The notes under the pieces were generated by a model. It made no database searches, had not been told where the DNA came from, and saw only the letters and a program-made list of their open reading frames with translations. A program made the translations under genes and the position numbers. A stretch of DNA of 7,343 nt from CAZGSG01 sp964528095 (GTDB lineage: Bacteria; Bacteroidota; Bacteroidia; Chitinophagales; Chitinophagaceae): positions 1 to 7,343 of the forward strand of contig CAZGSG010000299.1 in NCBI GenBank assembly GCA_964528095.1, read 5' to 3'. Positions 4,522 through 7,343 of this stretch are shown piece after piece (position 1 is the first letter of the stretch; the number at the start of each line of letters is the position of its first letter).

Positions 4522-6984
4522 TTGTACGCGGATATCATTATACCTCTTGCTTTACCAAAAAATTATACCTGGGCCGTACCTGCCACCATGCTGGAACAGC
4601 TAAGACCGGGTTGCCGGGTAGAAGTAAACCTGGGCAAGAATAAAAAATATGCCGGCGTTGTAAAAAAGATCCATAATAATAAACCGGAATTTTTTGAGCC
4701 CAAGGAAATACTGAACCTGCTGGATGTAGAGCCCGTGGTGTATGAACAGCAGCTACAGCTATGGGAATGGATCGCCGGTTATTATATGTGCAGCGAGGGA
4801 GAAGTAATGGCCGCCGCGCTGCCTGCACATTTTAAACTGAGCAGTGAAACCATCTTACTGATCAACGAAGAATATGGCGATGACTTTTCCGCACTCGATC
4901 ATGACGAATACATTGTAGCGGAAGCGCTGCTGATAAAAAAAGAACTCAATCTTTCGGAAGTACAGCAAATATTGGATTCCGCCCATGTATACCCGGTGAT
5001 CAACCGGCTGATCAATAAAAAAGTTTGTTTTGTATGGGAAGCATTGAAACAAAGTTATGCGCCGAAAAAAGAGACCTATGTGTTGCTAAACCCGGTATAT
5101 GACGATGAAGATAAACTGGCCGACCTGCTGAACAACTGGACAAAAGCCCCCAAACAAATGGAACTGCTGCTGGGGTATCTCTACCTGCAAAAAAATGCCG
5201 GCGAAGTAACAAAGAGTGAACTGCTAAAAAAATCGGGTGCATCAGACGCGCAGTTGAAAGGACTGGTAGAAAAAAAGATAGTATGGTTGGAAAAAAGAAA
5301 TGTGGACCGGATCCGTTACCTGCCCAAAGATATCAGGATCGATTTTGAATTATCAGCAGCGCAGCAGGTAGCACTGGATGAAGTGAGAAACTCCTTAAAA
5401 GAAAAACCGGTCTGTCTTTTACATGGTATTACTTCGAGCGGTAAGACGCAGGTATATATCCATCTCATGGAAGAAGCGATCCGGCATGGTAAACAGGTAT
5501 TGTACATGTTGCCCGAGATAGCGCTCACCTCGCAGATCATTCGCCGGCTGCAAAAACATTTTGGCGGCTATATCGGGATCTATCATTCCAAATTTTCTCA
5601 AAATGAACGGGTAGAGATCTGGAATAAGGTAAAAAGCGGTGAATTAAAGATCGTACTCGGTGCCCGGTCTTCCATCTTTCTTCCCTACCAGGATCTTTCA
5701 CTGATCATTTGTGATGAAGAACATGATACCTCCTACAAACAACAGGAGCCAGCACCCCGGTACAATGGAAGGGACGCGGCTATTTATTTCGCGACCCTAT
5801 TCCAGTCGGTAGAGCAGGAGGGTGGAGCCCGGGTTGTATTGGGCAGCGCTACTCCTTCGCTGGAAACCTATTATAATGCGACAACCGGTAAGTATGGGCT
5901 GGTGGAATTGAACCAGCGATATGGGGATGTGCGACTACCGCCAATCGATATAGTCGATACAAAAAAAATAGAACAGAAAGACCGTTCGAAAGTGATGTTG
6001 TCGCCGCACCTGGTAAATGCGATCAAAGAAGTGATTGGCCGGCAAAAACAGGTGATCCTTTTTCAAAACCGGCGGGGTTATACACCTTACCAGGTTTGTA
6101 GCGTATGCGCCTGGATACCGCAGTGTAAATATTGTGATGTATCGCTGACCTATCATAAGCTGACGAATAAACTGCTTTGTCATTATTGCGGCACTACCTA
6201 TCCGCCTGTTACTACCTGCGCAGCCTGCGGCAGTCATAGTTTTATGCAAAAGAATTTCGGCACAGAGAAAATAGAAGAGCAGTTGCAGGAAACTTTTCCC
6301 GAAGCAAAAGTTGCCCGCATGGATATCGACACCGTGCGGGGCAAGAATGCACATGATGTATTGATACAACAGTTCGAACAGGGACGAATCGATATACTGG
6401 TAGGTACACAGATGGTAGTAAAAGGGCTCGACTTTGATAATGTAGACCTGGTGGGTGTGTTGGATGCGGATGGTCTATTGCATTTTGCCGATTTCAGGGT
6501 GAATGAGCGGGGGTTCCAGTTGATGGAACAGGTGAGTGGCCGGGCGGGTAGAAAGGATGCGATGGGTAAAGTATTGATTCAAACATCACAACCCAGTCAC
6601 CCGGTGCTGATGCAGGTGAAACAACATGACTATAAAAAAATGTTTGTCGAAGAGCTGGAGAAACGCAAACAGTTTTTTTATCCACCCTTTTCTAGACTGA
6701 TACAGCTTTCATTCAAACATAAGATCCGCGAGATCGTAGAACAGGCCGCCGAACATTATGCAAGGGGATTAAAAAATAAATACGGAGAATATCTTACAGG
6801 CCCCGCGGAGCCGGTCGTAAACAGGGTACGCAATCAATACCTGATGGAGTTGTTATTAAAATTGCCGAGGAATGGAAAGTTGATCGCGGAATGTAAAAAA
6901 GATCTGTTGGAACAGGTGGTTGTATTACATGGGGAGAAGAGGTTTAGTAGTGTGGTGGTGGTGGTGGATGTGGATGAGGTTTGA
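4522..6984 (+). CDS. priA: primosomal protein N' (replication restart helicase PriA)
   Basis: PriA binds abandoned replication forks, unwinds DNA 3' to 5' and reloads the replicative helicase. Domains in order: a 3'-DNA-binding domain (1 to about 105, YADIIIPLALPKNYTW), a winged-helix region (about 115-270), helicase lobe 1 with Walker A GITSSGKT (302-309) and DEEH (398-401) followed by the aromatic-rich loop DTSYKQQEPAPRY, then lobe 2 with NRRGY (516-520). Eight zinc-binding cysteines sit in four pairs at 526/529, 535/538, 553/556 and 566/569. GTQMVVKGLDFD and the QVSGRAGR motif (670-677) follow, then the C-terminal domain ending in VDVDEV. All catalytic and zinc residues are present. The 820 residues are longer than the 732 of E. 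coli, as is common in this phylum. The start must be TTG: the frame has TAA at 4510-4512 and no ATG or GTG between it and residue 1, and the next methionine (residue 23) would remove the conserved first strand. Confidence 0.95.
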   Translation: MYADIIIPLALPKNYTWAVPATMLEQLRPGCRVEVNLGKNKKYAGVVKKIHNNKPEFFEPKEILNLLDVEPVVYEQQLQLWEWIAGYYMCSEGEVMAAALPAHFKLSSETILLINEEYGDDFSALDHDEYIVAEALLIKKELNLSEVQQILDSAHVYPVINRLINKKVCFVWEALKQSYAPKKETYVLLNPVYDDEDKLADLLNNWTKAPKQMELLLGYLYLQKNAGEVTKSELLKKSGASDAQLKGLVEKKIVWLEKRNVDRIRYLPKDIRIDFELSAAQQVALDEVRNSLKEKPVCLLHGITSSGKTQVYIHLMEEAIRHGKQVLYMLPEIALTSQIIRRLQKHFGGYIGIYHSKFSQNERVEIWNKVKSGELKIVLGARSSIFLPYQDLSLIICDEEHDTSYKQQEPAPRYNGRDAAIYFATLFQSVEQEGGARVVLGSATPSLETYYNATTGKYGLVELNQRYGDVRLPPIDIVDTKKIEQKDRSKVMLSPHLVNAIKEVIGRQKQVILFQNRRGYTPYQVCSVCAWIPQCKYCDVSLTYHKLTNKLLCHYCGTTYPPVTTCAACGSHSFMQKNFGTEKIEEQLQETFPEAKVARMDIDTVRGKNAHDVLIQQFEQGRIDILVGTQMVVKGLDFDNVDLVGVLDADGLLHFADFRVNERGFQLMEQVSGRAGRKDAMGKVLIQTSQPSHPVLMQVKQHDYKKMFVEELEKRKQFFYPPFSRLIQLSFKHKIREIVEQAAEHYARGLKNKYGEYLTGPAEPVVNRVRNQYLMELLLKLPRNGKLIAECKKDLLEQVVVLHGEKRFSSVVVVVDVDEV

Positions 6985-7069
6985 TAAACAGGCAACCGAG
7001 GCATGGATAACGATACCCGGCAAATAAATAACCGCAGCACGCAATAATCATTTTCGCCTAGTGCAAGTG

Positions 7070-7343
7070 CTCCTTAGCTCATTCGTTCATACAAATAAAG
7101 AATAATCAAATAGGCTAACACCTCCGTATCTCATTTACTCCTTAGCTCTGTGCGAAACCTGTTGCTGTGTTAGTGATGCAGGAACAAGAAGGACAATTCT
7201 TCAATCTCTACAATAGAACTGAACCTCGCCAAATGAGGTTGTATAATTCTCTCAGTAAGTTTAAAATATGGGTAAGGGCTTTCACACAGAGCTAACAGAG
7301 ATAATGAGCTAAGGGAGAGCTGAGCTATTTGTTTATTCTTTAT
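7070..7343. mobile_element. MITE-like inverted-repeat element, cut by the window edge
   Basis: The left arm (about 7095-7157) and right arm (about 7280-7343) are inverted copies. ATAAAGAATAATCAAATAG at 7095-7113 matches the complement of 7325-7343 at 18 of 19 bases, and 7142-7157 matches the complement of 7280-7295 at 15 of 16. The stretch between these blocks is also similar but with indels. CTCCTTAGCTC occurs at 7070-7080 and again at 7138-7148, and its complement nearly so at 7306-7317, so the element may start by 7070 and continue beyond 7343. The inner ~120 bp hold a small hairpin, AACCTC/GAGGTT (7222-7227, 7235-7240), close to the symmetry centre. No transposase is visible. It could be a non-autonomous transposon or an extragenic palindromic repeat. 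The preceding 6985-7069 holds nothing I can identify. Confidence 0.7.
7176..7295 (+). CDS. possible small ORF inside the inverted-repeat element
   Basis: ATG at 7176 opens a 39-codon frame beginning MQEQEGQFFNLYNRTEPRQ, ending at the TAA formed by the right arm (7293-7295). It is polar and charged, with FF, LY and KIW hydrophobic patches, and is not obviously low-complexity. I do not recognise it. It could be a chance frame, or a remnant of a protein once carried by the element. No ribosome-binding site is evident. Confidence 0.2.
   Translation: MQEQEGQFFNLYNRTEPRQMRLYNSLSKFKIWVRAFTQS

Overview
The window looks like chromosomal DNA of a Bacteroidota bacterium, most likely of the Chitinophagaceae or a close family. 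The clues are the AT-leaning intergenic DNA, starts without Shine-Dalgarno sequences, a tRNA gene without an encoded CCA end, a Bacteroidota-type -33/-7 promoter in front of that tRNA, and PriA and MtaB proteins of the Bacteroidota kind. The family-level placement is an inference from sequence style.

Left part (1-850): a possible gene tail entering from the left, a hairpin terminator that may serve both strands, a small minus-strand gene for a dimeric alpha/beta-barrel-like protein of unknown function, then a plus-strand tRNA-Val(GAC) gene with its own promoter and intrinsic terminator. The DNA after the tRNA holds an imperfect 21-bp direct repeat and a tract of degenerate 7-bp repeats running up to the mtaB stop codon.

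Middle part (852-3627): mtaB on the minus strand (a tRNA methylthiotransferase of the radical SAM class) is divergent from a plus-strand pair: a membrane-anchored DUF4258-like protein and a PlsC-type 1-acylglycerol-3-phosphate acyltransferase, overlapping by ATGA. The 266-bp divergent gap is almost filled by a large imperfect palindrome built of 7-8 bp units (TGGATRY on the left arm, its complement ATCCAAT-like on the right arm) around a perfect 8-bp hairpin core. It is one of the two most unusual pieces of DNA here.

Right part (3727-7343): a lipoprotein of unknown function, then priA (primosomal helicase, replication restart), which must start at TTG because an in-frame stop lies 9 bases upstream with no other start in between. 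After priA, the last ~270 bp hold an element with ~65-bp inverted ends, cut by the window edge, resembling a MITE or an extragenic palindromic repeat.

The genes are mostly housekeeping: tRNA decoding and modification, phospholipid synthesis and replication restart. I see no defence system, CRISPR array, full transposase or phage gene. The novelty is in the non-coding DNA: a family of heptameric repeats next to several genes, and the two palindromic elements.
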